A DNA stretch of 64,000 nt. Origin: Topomyia yanbarensis (Eukaryota > Arthropoda > Insecta > Diptera > Culicidae). This document shows, piece by piece, positions 22,644 through 32,237 of this stretch. Position numbers and translations under genes: made by a program. The notes beneath the pieces were generated by a model that saw nothing but the letters and a program-made list of their open reading frames with translations, was not told the DNA's origin and did not search any database. The stretch spans positions 160,511,167-160,575,166 of the forward strand of contig NC_080672.1 of NCBI RefSeq assembly GCF_030247195.1. The letters are read 5' to 3'. Positions within the stretch are counted from its first letter, which is position 1. The number at the start of each line of letters is the position of its first letter.

Positions 22644-24357
22644 TACCATGAAAACCATAGGGGACCGTTCATAAACCACGTGGACCGAAATTTGAGAAAT
22701 TCCACTTTTCGTGAACGAATTTCAATATTTCTAAGATAATAAGATAATCTAAATTGCCTTATTTGATTAAGGGGACGAAGCTATTTAAATCTTCCCGAAA
22801 ATATTTATTTTTCCTATGTAATTAATAGCCATATCACCTGAGAGTTCTCTGTTTTAATTATTAACACATTGAAAACAACATCCAATATATTCAGTGGCGC
22901 TTTATTTAGCATTTAAATCGGTGTTAATTTATGCTAACTGATTTATGACTGATTGCAACAATCGAATGACACGTGTTCTTTAAAACTAATCGCTGTAAAT
23001 TACATACTCTAACTTCGTGATTCATAAAATATCGCCTTCACGAAGATCGTCCGCTTGCGCGTCTTTTGCCATAGGCACATAAAAACCATTAACTTGTGTT
23101 GGTATCGAGGAGTAGTTCGCCCGTTTATTTACTCGATGTAATTGACTTAGCTCTATATTTGCGAATATTAAGAAAGTTTAATTCGGTTGTGTTTACATAT
23201 CTCTGAGCCTTCCAGTTGATGGAGGATATGAGAAGACCAGAGTTTGAGATAAACAATCTCAATTTTGATATTAAGCAAAAACAGAATAAAACGCTATATA
23301 CTTGATAAACTCAGCTGTAAAGTTTCCATTCAATGAGTTAATTATTGGATTCAAAAAAAAACTTCAAATGGATATACGTACTCAACAACAAGTTGAACAA
23401 CGAATAAAATCAGTATTCTATTATATTCCACACATGAAATGAAAATATTCCCACCGCACACCATTTTGCATTGTACACTTGACGGGCCCAAACGACCAAC
23501 TATTATATTAAATTATAAGTCATCCTTGACGTGCTACCAGCTGTGCTCATCCAAGCATATCGCTTTCCAAAGAAAAATTGTGCAACCGGCATTGAGGAGC
23601 AGCCTTGGACGGAAAAAGAAAGTTTCTCCACTCGAACTTCCACATTTTCCGCCCAAGACCCGAAGTCTGCTGCCGCCGCACCGCCACCGACTACGACATA
23701 TCCCCAATTAATTGCTTATTTTGTGACAGTTTTTCCACGTGCTTCTGTTAGTCCAATAGACCTTGGCTAGGCAAGGGGAGATCTTTTTGATATCGGATTT
23801 CCGAACACTGCGAGTAAATGGCAGAAACTGTTCAGCAATAGCGACGCACAGTGGCTGGAGGCTGGCCAAAACCTCAAAAATTTATATTTGAAATATTGAT
23901 ATTTTATATTTTTCCTTAATTTCTCATGTATTGAATGACGTATATTCAAAATTTTATGATCATTGGATAAGAACACGATTTTTAACATGAGTTTAAAGGT
24001 AGCAAAGTCCGGACTTTTTAATGATTTTCATTTCCGAAACCACCATTGATCTGTTCACTTCAAATGCATGTTGCTCTTTTGATTTTGGTCCGATTTTAGC
24101 AAAACTTATTTCATTGTGTAGAGGAACGAAAGAACTTGGATAGTGAATAAAATACATTTGGTAAATTTGCTTGGAACTATGACTTTTTCGTTTAAATATT
24201 TTTGAGGTGGCCAGATCAAAAATACTTTCTTCACTAATATATTCTGTACAAATTTCGGAATCATTTCGGAACGGTCACATAATATACATTCTATGGGAAA
24301 TAACCTCTACTTTTCGAATATCATGGTCTCGTTCTGCGCCTAGGTGCGCAAAAAGGT
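22644..24357. other. No convincing gene; GC-richer patch at 23440-23770
   Basis: 22644-23438 is AT-rich and unassigned. 23440-23770 is less AT-rich, with a Pro/Ala/Thr-rich frame (23531-23770) that contains PKSAAAAPPPTTTYPQ. It could be an exon, but no splice site or domain supports it. 23770-24357 holds nothing recognised. Confidence 0.4.
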
Positions 24358-24703
24358 TTAAGGAGATTTTGAAGCTTTGTTGCTGATATGGAGGCGCATG
24401 GTGTTTTGTCTAAAATATTTAGACAATCTACAGTAAACCAACGCGTTATACAATGGATTTAAAGTAATGATCTTCATTTTTTATGGTATTGCTGACATTG
24501 GTGAACAGTAACGGAAAATCTATCATGAAAACGGGATCATAGTTATAAGAAAGGTTCAATGACACTGTATGGAAAAATGCATTTAATATTATACGACTAT
24601 TGACATCAAAAATAAGCTCAGCACCTCAAAATTAGCTTAAATTGAGATTTTTAGCCAAATTAGGTAATATTCGAGGTTTTGTCCGTCTTTTGTTTGAAGA
24701 CCC
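24358..24703 (+). repeat. Dispersed repeat (inverted copy 58254-58562)
   Basis: In reverse complement, 58254-58562 follows this block: GCTTTGTTGC(T)GATATGGAG, GCGCATGGTGTTT, ACAATCTACAGTAAAC, AACAGTAACGGAAAATCTAT, TCATAGTTATAAGAAAGGTT, AAGCTCAGCACC and GGTTTTGTCCG. It is probably a non-autonomous element; the ends were not resolved. Confidence 0.55.
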
Positions 24704-24935
24704 GCCACTGTGCGACGTAGTGGAGTGATTGGATGGGAATAACGAATAGGAAGGATTAAGGTACGCCAATAAAGTGTGATATATGTGTGTACTCTAGCGA
24801 GAAAGGAAAACAGCACGACCTGCCTGTCGCGGCTTTGCGTTCGAAGGAAAGTGAATGGAGCGAAAATCGATAGCTCACTTTTTTGTCAAGTTCAACAAAT
24901 GTTGCCTACCGGCTCTTTTCGTGTTGCCGTTTGAA

Positions 24936-25098
24936 TATAAAACTGTGCGTCGACGGAGTTTTGTAGGTATGGATTCACCTGCCAGTTTGAATTGAATGGC
25001 AAGATCGGATAGGAGAAGCGAATACAGTACGGACGTTTGCTGTTTTATTCCACTGTATCGAGAACCCCTTTACACATTATTAGCGATAATGCATTAAG
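24936..25098 (+). promoter_or_regulatory. Possible TATA promoter and non-coding first exon
   Basis: TATAAAA at 24936-24942 is followed about 160 bp later by CATTAAG|GTGAGTG (25098/25099), a near-ideal splice donor. The stretch 24720-25098 is unique in the window and GC-richer. There is no long frame, so it would be a 5' UTR exon. No consensus initiator sits 30 bp downstream of the TATA box; ATTCACC (24973) and CCAGTTTG (24982) are farther off. A gene running rightward is implied, but its next exon was not found. Confidence 0.3.
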
Positions 25099-25311
25099 GT
25101 GAGTGAATGATTATATACGAAATACTGAACGACCACGTGACTTTTGGGGTGAAAACATAGCCATAGTAACCCAATCCATGGCTAGTGCTACAATCCTTCC
25201 GAGCACAATGCATGCATCCTTGTTGGAGCTCTAAAATACGACGAGTAGCTTGTGGGACCAGCGACTTACCATCTGATCCGTCAAACTAGGGTGGTTCAAG
25301 TAGTTTATTTA
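25099..25311. other. No gene recognised
   Basis: Would be intron of the possible gene at 24936. A GGGTGGTTCAAG phrase at 25288 marks the start of repeat DNA. Confidence 0.4.
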
Positions 25312-25511
25312 CTTATTTATGTATGTATTTATTTATTTATTTACTCGTTGATATACTTATTTATTGATTTATTGATTTAATGATTTATTGATTCATTGAT
25401 TTATTGATTTATTTATTTATTTATTTATTGATTTATTGATTTATTTATTTATTTATTTATTTATTTATTTGTTTATTTATTTATTTATTTATTTATTCAT
25501 TTATTTATTTG
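25312..25511 (+). repeat. (TTTA)n microsatellite
   Basis: About 200 bp of TTTA repeats with interspersed GATT variants (for example TTTATTGATTTATTGATTTA). Confidence 0.9.
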
Positions 25512-25541
25512 CCTTTCTCAATAGCAAATCATGTTTTTGCT

Positions 25542-25621
25542 GAGGCCCGGAAGGTCGTGTCTCATATACCATTCGATTCAGTACGCTGAGTTCAGCAAAT
25601 GTCTGTGTGTCTGCGTGTGTG
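25542..25621 (+). repeat. GAGGCCCGGAAGGTC motif with TG tract
   Basis: GAGGCCCGGAAGGTCGTGTC, then TCATATACCATTCGATTCAG and a GTCTGTGTGT tract. It is a diverged copy of the motif at 15219 and directly follows the TTTA array. Confidence 0.65.
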
Positions 25622-26524
25622 TTTTTTTGATTTTTTGTGGTAAGGTTTAAAAAGCTTCAAAAGCATGGCCTGTGGTGTATTGACACTCTATGGGACTCAC
25701 GTTCGTTTACAACCACTAAAAATAATCCTTACTTTTCACGCCCTTCTTCCCCACGGAACTACGTCAAGGTATAACTTCGTGGGGGGATCGTTTGTGCTTT
25801 CGTTGCACCTCTTTCTTCTGCTCTATCTCAGAGCCTCAATTGTTTCATGGAATGGCTCGACCTATGAGCTTTGATTTAACTCTCGATGTTTCTCTTACTT
25901 CTTGTCTCCATCTACTACGTCGCCATTAGCTCTCGTCTCCGGGTGTCGTTTAGGTGCTGATTCCTTGAGCCATTTAGCTTATGTTATGTGAGTCATTCAG
26001 CTCCCAACCTTATCACTTGGATAGTGCCCAAAAGTGCACTCACCCTACTCCGACTGATAGTTCCCCGACGGAGGAACTTCCCCCGACACCGGTATTTTGT
26101 TTTGAACTTAACACTCGGGAAGAATCGAGTCGACAAACAAGTCAGCCATTATATGAAAGTTTAAAGCTAGTACTTTCAGCATTTTATGATGTTGTTTGCT
26201 CCTTAACGGGCTATTTAAGGTGGAAGTTACCCTAAAAAATACCGCAAAATTTGGAATATCTTTTTACATATAACAGATAGGATGTTAGTTTGTTTCACAA
26301 CAATATGTGATTCGACACCGCAAAAAACTTTGTGGAAGATTACAAAAACGTAGGAGAATGACTACACAAGTTATCATGAAAAAACTAATTTTAAGGAGTC
26401 TTCCATATAAATGTTGCATAACTCGAAAACTAGTAATGTTAAATACAGGGTGTTTTTTCAGCGATTTCTTTTGAAATAATATTTTCTACAACTTTGCCAA
26501 AGGCATAAAGTTTCTGCCTTAATT
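25622..26524. other. Unassigned, GC-richer at 25730-26150
   Basis: Contains two plus frames (25665-25874, 25981-26235) without recognised domains. The reverse strand reads like an untranslated leader with several GAGT/AAGT repeats. The composition suggests old transposon or leader sequence, but nothing is diagnostic. 26440-26524 contains TTTTCTACAACTTTGCCAAA, a phrase typical of repeat DNA. Confidence 0.3.
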
Positions 26525-26551
26525 AGCTCAGGAAATAAATTCTATATATCA

Positions 26552-27399
26552 GACGGCGCCGATGGTTGAGTGATAAGCGTGACCGCTTATCCGAGGTCGT
26601 TGAGATTTTTCTGAGGTGTAAAAATCTGTGGTCACGTCTTCCTTCGGAAGGGAAGTAAAGCCTTTGGTCCCCGGTTCATAAAATTGGTGGATCGATATCT
26701 AGTCCAGGTAGTGGAATCACCTCTCTGACGTCGGTAAAGAAGAAGTAGATCCAACTTCTATACTCTTACTAATAAAAATATCCTCCTCCCATGATACTTG
26801 TGGAGTGCGCAGCAGTATATACGGCCTCTAGCAAAAGCAAGTATCGGACTAACCATTGACGGCGCCGGTGGTTGAGTAGTAAGCGTGATCGCCACTCATT
26901 CCAATCTGCCCGGGTTCAATTCCAGCCGACGTCGTTGAGATTTTTCTGAGGTGAAAAAATCTGTGGTCACCGTCTTCCTTCGGAAGGGAAGTAAAGCCGT
27001 TGGTCCCCGGTCTATGAGTTTGGTGGATCGATATCTAGTCCAGATAGTGAAGTCACCTCTCTGGCGTCGGTAAAGAAGAAGTGATCCAACTTCTATACTC
27101 TTACTAACAAAAATATCCTCTTCCTGTGATACTTGTGGAGTTGCGCAGTAGTATATATGGCCTCTAGCAAAAGCAGGTATCGGACTAACCATTCCTTTCC
27201 TTTCCTTCCGCGATCTACGTTCGGGCCTGGCCGGCGCAGGTATTGATCAATAAACACTTTAGGATTACCAGGAGTTGCACATTGAAAGATGTTTTCGCTA
27301 CTCCCAAGCATAATTATCTACAGATTCCCTGTGCAACTTCAGCTAGTCCAGATCGATAACGGAGTAGCAGCCAGGGATGGTCGCATAAGCTCAAGCATA
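26552..27399 (+). mobile_element. Dimeric tRNA-derived SINE
   Basis: Two head-to-tail units start with ACGGCGCC at 26553 and 26859. Unit 2 has a pol III A box TGGTTGAGTAG (26869-26879) and B box GGTTCAATTCC (26913-26923). Unit 1 has a near A box (TGGTTGAGTGA, 26563-26573) but lacks the B box because about 35 bp are deleted. Both continue with GAGGT(G)...AAAATCTGTGGTCAC, CTTCCTTCGGAAGGGAAGTA and GGATCGATATCTAGTCCAG. A 27 bp duplication with two mismatches (AGCTCAGGAAATAAATT...) flanks the pair at 26525-26551 and 27400-27426, so the dimer appears to have inserted as one unit. It resembles tRNA-related SINEs known from culicine mosquitoes (Feilai-like, twin SINEs). Confidence 0.8.
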
Positions 27400-27426
27400 A
27401 GCTCAGGAAATAAATTTCATATATCA

Positions 27427-27736
27427 CTTATAGGTAAATGAATCACTAAACAATATATCATTGTAGATGCGCAACCATAAATGCAAGAACTTCTCCGAAC
27501 AAACTATACTCCTAAAGTTAACGGTTTAGACGCTATTAATTTTGAGCACGAAAACAATGTTTTAAAACACGTGTGATGGGTGAAAGCTCGTAAAGATGCT
27601 GAAATATTTAATGCTGTAAAAATACGGCCCACAATGTCAGAGAAATTTATTAAGCCAGCGCTGGTTTCTTTCTCTGGTTGAGATAAGGGGTTTTTGATGT
27701 CCATAGAAGTGCTGGGAACTCCTTTTTTTCGTGGAC
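27427..27736. other. No gene recognised
   Basis: The 66-codon minus frame at 27504-27704 has no motif. This is the insertion-site flank between the SINE and the hAT-like MITE. Confidence 0.5.
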
Positions 27737-27880
27737 TTATAGATCAGTGGTTTTCAAATCACCCTCAGGGGTAAATTAGACTTTTGTAGGGGGTGAATTA
27801 AGCGGGAATAAAATTATTTATTTGACACGGCATTTGTAAAAGCTTTTTTACGCCGGAAAAAAGGAATATAGTCGGGATAA

Positions 27881-29101
27881 TTATATTTTAATATTTATTG
27901 TTTTCAGGAAATTACAAATATGGCCCATGCATGTAAGATCTCGTAAAGCGAGGATATCACGAACAGGGACATAAGACGGTTTTCTTCGGGCTCGTAAGGA
28001 GTCTATTAATTGGGATCTAGCTTCACGATATTCAGTGCAAGACCAAACAACATGTTCAATGTCTTGGTAACCCTCTCCGCAAGCACATTGATTATCTTCT
28101 GCGATCCCAATACGGCGGAGATGCGCATTCAATGTATAATGGTTGGACATGAGCCTAGACATCTCACGAATGAAGTTTCGATTTACATCCAACCCTTTGA
28201 ACAATGCGTTCGATGATACTTTAGGGATAATTGAGTGCAACCACCGTCCCAGATCTCTATTGTCCCATGATGTTTGCAAGCGTCCTATGACGAGAAGCGC
28301 TATAAAATTCATTGAACGCAATAGGTCACTGTCCAGTGCCCCTATTTTATCTAAATTATCCGCTCTCTCATTCCCCGGTATGGAGCAATGAGCGGGAATC
28401 CACACTAAGGTAAATTGATAAGAATTATTTGTTAATTTAGTTAAGTATTCTCATATTTTCTTCAAAAAGAACGGAGCGTGATTATCAAGCTTTAATTAGC
28501 GTAGTGCCTTAATTGTGCTGAGGCTATCTGTGAGGATGAAATAATGGCTCGGGAGTAAAGTATCATTGATCTCCAGACCATAGTGATCTGCTGCTAGTTC
28601 GATTGTGCAAATAGAGGCAGGTTCTGCAAGCTTGAAAGAGATCGAGGTGTTATTGTTGAAAATACCGAAGCCAGTGGCCTTATTGATTCGTGACCCATCA
28701 GTGTAGAACATTTTATGGCAGTCAATGTGTTGGTATTTACTTATGAATATTTTAGGGATCTCCAGAGGGCGCAGGTGATCCGGGATTCCACGAATTTCTT
28801 CTTTCATGGACGTGTGGAAAAATAAAGTAGAATCGAGAGTATCTAGCATACTAACACATGTCATAACATAACTAGAAGTTATTATTTCTTTTGACATGTG
28901 ATTGAAGTACACTGTCATGAATTGGGATTGAAGCTCGACAAGTCTTTCAAAATTTTCAATTACCAGTAGATTCATAACCTCACATCGTATAAGTAAACGA
29001 GAGGAGAGATCCCAGAATCGAGGGGGAAGAACTCCCACTAGTACTTCAAGACTCATAGTATGTGCATTGATTGCATGGAATCTAAGGCGATTCGTAAACA
29101 A
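27881..29101 (-). pseudogene. RNase H and C-terminal zinc-knuckle-like region
   Basis: The RNase H catalytic residues can all be located: Asp in FYTDGSRINK, Glu in CTIELAADHYGLE, Asp in YFILTDSLSTIKAL, and the final His/Asp in WIPAHC and GNERADNLDK. Two stops (28496-28498 and about 28452) separate the first part (28496-29101) from the second (27881-28405). The C-terminal part has CACGEGYQDIEHVVWSC, the Cys/His arrangement usual at the end of such ORF2 proteins. A TAA at 27881 ends the frame. It has decayed but is young enough for every motif to be read. Confidence 0.8.
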
Positions 29102-29344
29102 CGATACTGTATTCGTTCCAATTTAATAATGTGAGTGTTTGCAGCTGAACGGAAACAGAAGCACCCATATTCCATTACTATAAGTATCGTTGTTTGATAC
29201 AACCTTATAAGGTCACTTGGATGAGCACCACACCAAGATCCGTTTACTGTTCGGAGAAAATTTATCCTTTGTTGGCACTTCGTTATCAGATACCTAATGT
29301 GGCCTCCCCATGTACCTTTAGAATCGAACCAAATTCCGAGATAT

Positions 29345-30311
29345 TTAAAGGGCTATCGTTCTACCAACCAACAGAAGCTGAAGTTGAGCTGGATCAAGCT
29401 TCCTTGAAAAAACAACCAGCTCTGTTTTCTCCGTAGAGAAATAGATGCCCAGCTTCAAGGCCCAACTTGATAAACTATCCAAACTATCTTGCAGTGGTTG
29501 TTGTAAATTTATGGCTTTTGGTCCTGTAACAGAAACCACGCCATCATCTGCAAGTTGTCTTAGAGTGACAATACAATTATCAATGTCATTCACGTAAAAA
29601 TTGTAGAGAAGAGGGCTTTAACAAGAACCTTGTGGGAGGCCCATGTAACTTATCCTGAATGTTGCCAAATCGCCATTTGAAAAATGTATGTGCTTCTCTG
29701 ACAATAAGTTGTATAAATAATTATTTAATATTGGTGAAATACCACATTGATATAGTTTCTGTGAGAGAATATCAATGGAAACAGAGTCGAATGCTCCTTT
29801 TATGTCTAAGAACACAGACGCCATTTGTTCTTTTTTTGCGCAAGCTAGTTGAATTTCTGACGAAAGTAGCGCCAGACAATCATTCGTTTCCTTTTCCCTC
29901 CTAAAACCAAACTGGATATCTGATAGGAAGCCGTTCGCCTCAACCCAATTGTCGAGACGTCATAGGATAATTTTTTCCAACAATTTCCTGGTGCAGGATA
30001 GCATTGCAATCGGTCGATACGAGCTATGGTCGGAGGTTGGTTTTCCCGGTTTTGGAATAGCGATAAATTCTCACTTGTCTCCAATCGCGCGGGACAATGT
30101 TCTGCTCAAGAAGCTTATTGAATAAATTCAACAAGCGTCTTTTTGCTAGGTCAGGCAGATTCTTCACCAAGTTGAATTTAATTCTGTCTAGATCCGGAGC
30201 ATTATTGTTGCATGAGAGGAGTGCAATAGAAAATTCCATCATTGTCAAAGGCGAATCTATGGAATCGTTACAACGCGAATGATTTTCTGCGCAGGAGCAG
30301 GATCTGGACAA
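29345..30311 (-). pseudogene. Reverse transcriptase domain of the non-LTR element
   Basis: Successive minus frames give the fingers region (PDLDRIKFNLVKNLP), then VFLDIKGAFDSVSIDILSQK (30311 towards 29618), the GLPQGSC motif followed by a single TAA in place of the next Leu codon (29615-29617), then SPLLYNFYVNDIDNC and the active-site motif QLADDGVVSVTG, ending with LGIYFSTEKTELVVFSRK. The catalytic pair DD is kept. At least two frameshifts (near 29850 and 30060) and one stop inactivate it. Confidence 0.8.
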
Positions 30312-30764
30312 ACTTTCTGGGCAAAATTAAATATCCAGCTATTCGAAAAATCTTCGCTTTCATAAGTCACGTTTCGTTTCTTCATTCTTCTGGCTCTGTT
30401 ACAAATAGTACTCATTGATGTTTCTCTTGACAAGCCATCAACGAAGCGTCTCCAATAACTCGACTTTTTGGCACGGCGTAGACTGTCAAATTAGTTTTGC
30501 AAAATCTAATAATTTTCAAAGTTCTCACGTGTACACCCTTTCCGTTTCATAATTTCTTTGTAGGCAACTTGTTTAGCTTCATATGCATCATAGCACTCTT
30601 TGTCCCACCAGGGATTAGGAGGCCGGCTAGGTTCTAAAATTATGGTTTTCACTCAATTGAAAATCATTTTTTCTGGCAGGATGATGATGGCAAATAATTT
30701 TTAGTAAGGGGTACATCAATATGCGAAAAGCGTTATACGGAACGAAAAAGATTGAAAACCGCTG

Positions 30765-31261
30765 TTGTAGAGACACCTTCTAGTCTTTACAACGAAGCTT
30801 GGAAGAGAAAATTTTCCTCCTTTTTCTATTGCTTCTAGGCACAGTAGAAAATGTTCCCTCCTGGGGTTGATCATAGACATCAGTACACCCAAAATCCGAC
30901 GGGTATGTTTCTATTACTTTTGGGTAAGATTCTATTGTGTTTTCGGTAACAGACCACGCAATTGCGCATTGCGGTATTAAACTCATATTCCCGCAAAGGT
31001 AGTAAACGGTGGAATGACGAATTTCGGTTGCTGTTCATGTATGCGCATCACACAATCAAACACTTTTTCAGTATGTGTCAACATCGGCTCTGTTCGGATG
31101 TAGGATAATTCGGTCGATTGCTATGATAGTATTAGTACCGAGTCAAACCAACCGGAATCCTGGCGGATCTCTGACCAAATTCAGGCTGGAATCTGCCCCA
31201 ATATTGGCAGAAACCAGCCAGAATTACGGATTTTTTACTGGGTAGGTTGGATAGTGGAATA
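30765..31261. other. Unassigned; possible ORF1 scrap on minus strand
   Basis: The minus frame at 30780-30986 contains ESYPKVIETYPSDFGCTD and a basic RSNRKRRKIFSSKLRCKD, resembling the region after the zinc knuckles of non-LTR ORF1 proteins. That is only a resemblance. TACACCCAAAATCC lies at 30885. 31140-31245 repeats AACC(A)GCC(A)GAATT-like phrases. Confidence 0.25.
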
Positions 31262-31440
31262 AAAAGTTTAGGCGGTTTCCGGATCCGGCCTAGCTGCCAG
31301 ATCCGGACCAGTCCCTAAATCCAGACCTCCCGGATCCAGACACGTGCCCAGATCCGAACCAGCTCACGGATCCGGACCAGTACCCGGATCTAGCCCATCC
31401 CCTTTTCCCCTTACCAAGTCCGGACCTGAACCAGACCCAG
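31262..31440 (+). repeat. CCGGATCCGG minisatellite
   Basis: About eight imperfect units of 18-25 bp built on (C)CCGGATCCGGACCAG run through this stretch. It is strikingly GC-rich against the AT-rich surroundings, with four GGATCC or GGATCT cores. Confidence 0.7.
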
Positions 31441-31456
31441 ACCTGGTGCTTAAATC

Positions 31457-31675
31457 ATGTTCCTGTTTTGTGCAGTCGCTACCTTGCTGTTAACGTCCGT
31501 GATAGAAAAGAAATTTCAATTTAACACCAGCCGAAATACCCCACCACTATTCCGAGTCGTTTTTTCTGACTGTGCTTTGAAGCTAGCCGAGTGTGAGCCG
31601 ATCTTCAAATACGGAATATGTCGTGTAGAGAAAATCGAATCTCGTCTTTGTCCACGTAGTGTTCACTTTACTTGA
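31457..31675 (+). CDS. Possible small secreted Cys-rich peptide (72 aa)
   Basis: A true ATG (31457) opens MFLFCAVATLLLTSVIEKK, a good signal-peptide profile, followed by a polar region with four Cys (DCALKLAEC, GIC, RLC) and a stop at 31673. There is no TATA box or splice support, and an acceptor-like TTTTGTGCAG lies inside the leader, so it may be chance. The family was not recognised. The DNA to 31790 holds nothing else. Confidence 0.2.
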   Translation: MFLFCAVATLLLTSVIEKKFQFNTSRNTPPLFRVVFSDCALKLAECEPIFKYGICRVEKIESRLCPRSVHFT

Positions 31676-31799
31676 TGCGCAATACAATGACAAGCGAAGT
31701 GCTACACACTTCCAGACAATCCGACGCGATAGTATTTATTGAATAAGAATTGATGAAACATGAGTGCAACGCAGAGAAGATTTGAATGTGTTGATATTG

Positions 31800-31905
31800 C
31801 CGTTTGAGGAATTTTTTGTTGTGACCGTTTTAGCATGAAACGTCTTGCTATTAGAGCATTTTTTTCTTATTACCGTAAAGGTATTACGGCCGAGTTTTGG
31901 GTGTA
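31800..31905 (-). repeat. Dispersed ~105 bp repeat ending TACACCCAAAA
   Basis: Shared with 41286-41386 in the same orientation: TTTTTTGTTG(T/G)GACCGTTTTAG, CGTCTTGCTATTAGAGCA, then AAGGTATTAC and GTTTTGGGTGTA at the end. It overlaps the 3' end of the zinc-knuckle frame, so it interrupted that remnant, or both come from one element. Confidence 0.5.
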
Positions 31906-32237
31906 GACAAGTTAGTATAGATGCTTGTAGAGGCTGGTGGCATAGCTATCAGCATTTCTCTAAAAGATCGCTTAGAGCGTCCGTTCTTCTCGCGCTTGTT
32001 GTATGCGGGACATGTCGAGAGATCATGTGAGTTTCCCCCACAGTAGAGACACTTTTCGACATCCCTTCCACAGGAATCATACACATGAATTCCCACAATG
32101 AACCTAATGCTACACAAAAGAAAAAACTCCAAAACCTCGAAGAGGGGGAGAGTACAGACGTGCCAAAGTAATGGGATACAATATGTCAGAGCGAGACCGC
32201 ATGTTTCAGTCGGTGAAATCATGGAGATAGGGTTCAT
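31884..32237 (-). pseudogene. Gag-like ORF1 fragment with CCHC zinc knuckle
   Basis: The minus translation contains CLYCGGNSHDLSTC, an exact C-x2-C-x4-H-x4-C knuckle, followed by PAYNKREKNGRSKRSFREML, the pattern seen in ORF1 of I/jockey-like non-LTR elements. Only about 75 codons around the knuckle look coding. The upstream part (CGLALTYCIPLLWHVC...) reads like non-coding DNA, so the fragment is out of context. It may derive from the same family as the ORF2 remnant at 27.9-30.6 kb, but the two are not contiguous. Confidence 0.65.

Larger units (their letters stand above)
27881..30640 (-). mobile_element. 5'-truncated I/LOA-like non-LTR retrotransposon
   Basis: On the minus strand an ORF2 remnant runs from the endonuclease-RT linker (NPWWDKECYDAYEAKQVAYK, about 30620) through reverse transcriptase and RNase H to a C-terminal CCHC-like region. 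The endonuclease is missing, so the copy is 5'-truncated. Presence of RNase H places it with the I / LOA / R1-like groups; which one is not certain. It sits inside the hAT-like MITE, whose sequence resumes at 30641 (TATGGTTTTCACTCAATTG). Several frameshifts and stops make it non-functional. The plus-strand frames here are shadows. Confidence 0.8.
27745..30764. mobile_element. hAT-like MITE split by a non-LTR insertion
   Basis: Ends CAGTGGTTTTCAA (27745) and, in reverse complement, CAGCGGTTTTCAA (ending 30764) match the classical hAT terminus. The flanking octamers TTATAGAT and TTGTAGAG agree at 6 of 8 positions. A related copy without the insertion lies at 39930-40149 and shares GGTTTTCAA, GTGAATTAGACT and TTCACTCAATTGAAAAT. 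The element proper is about 260 bp; the remaining 2.76 kb is the retrotransposon. Confidence 0.65.

Noticed and set aside
26869..26940. Functional tRNA gene in the SINE dimer
   Set aside because: Same reason: tRNA-like head of a SINE, no cloverleaf ends.
27896..30311. Plus-strand frames over the retrotransposon (28010, 28143, 29659, 30097)
   Set aside because: Shadows of the minus-strand RT and RNase H coding sequence.
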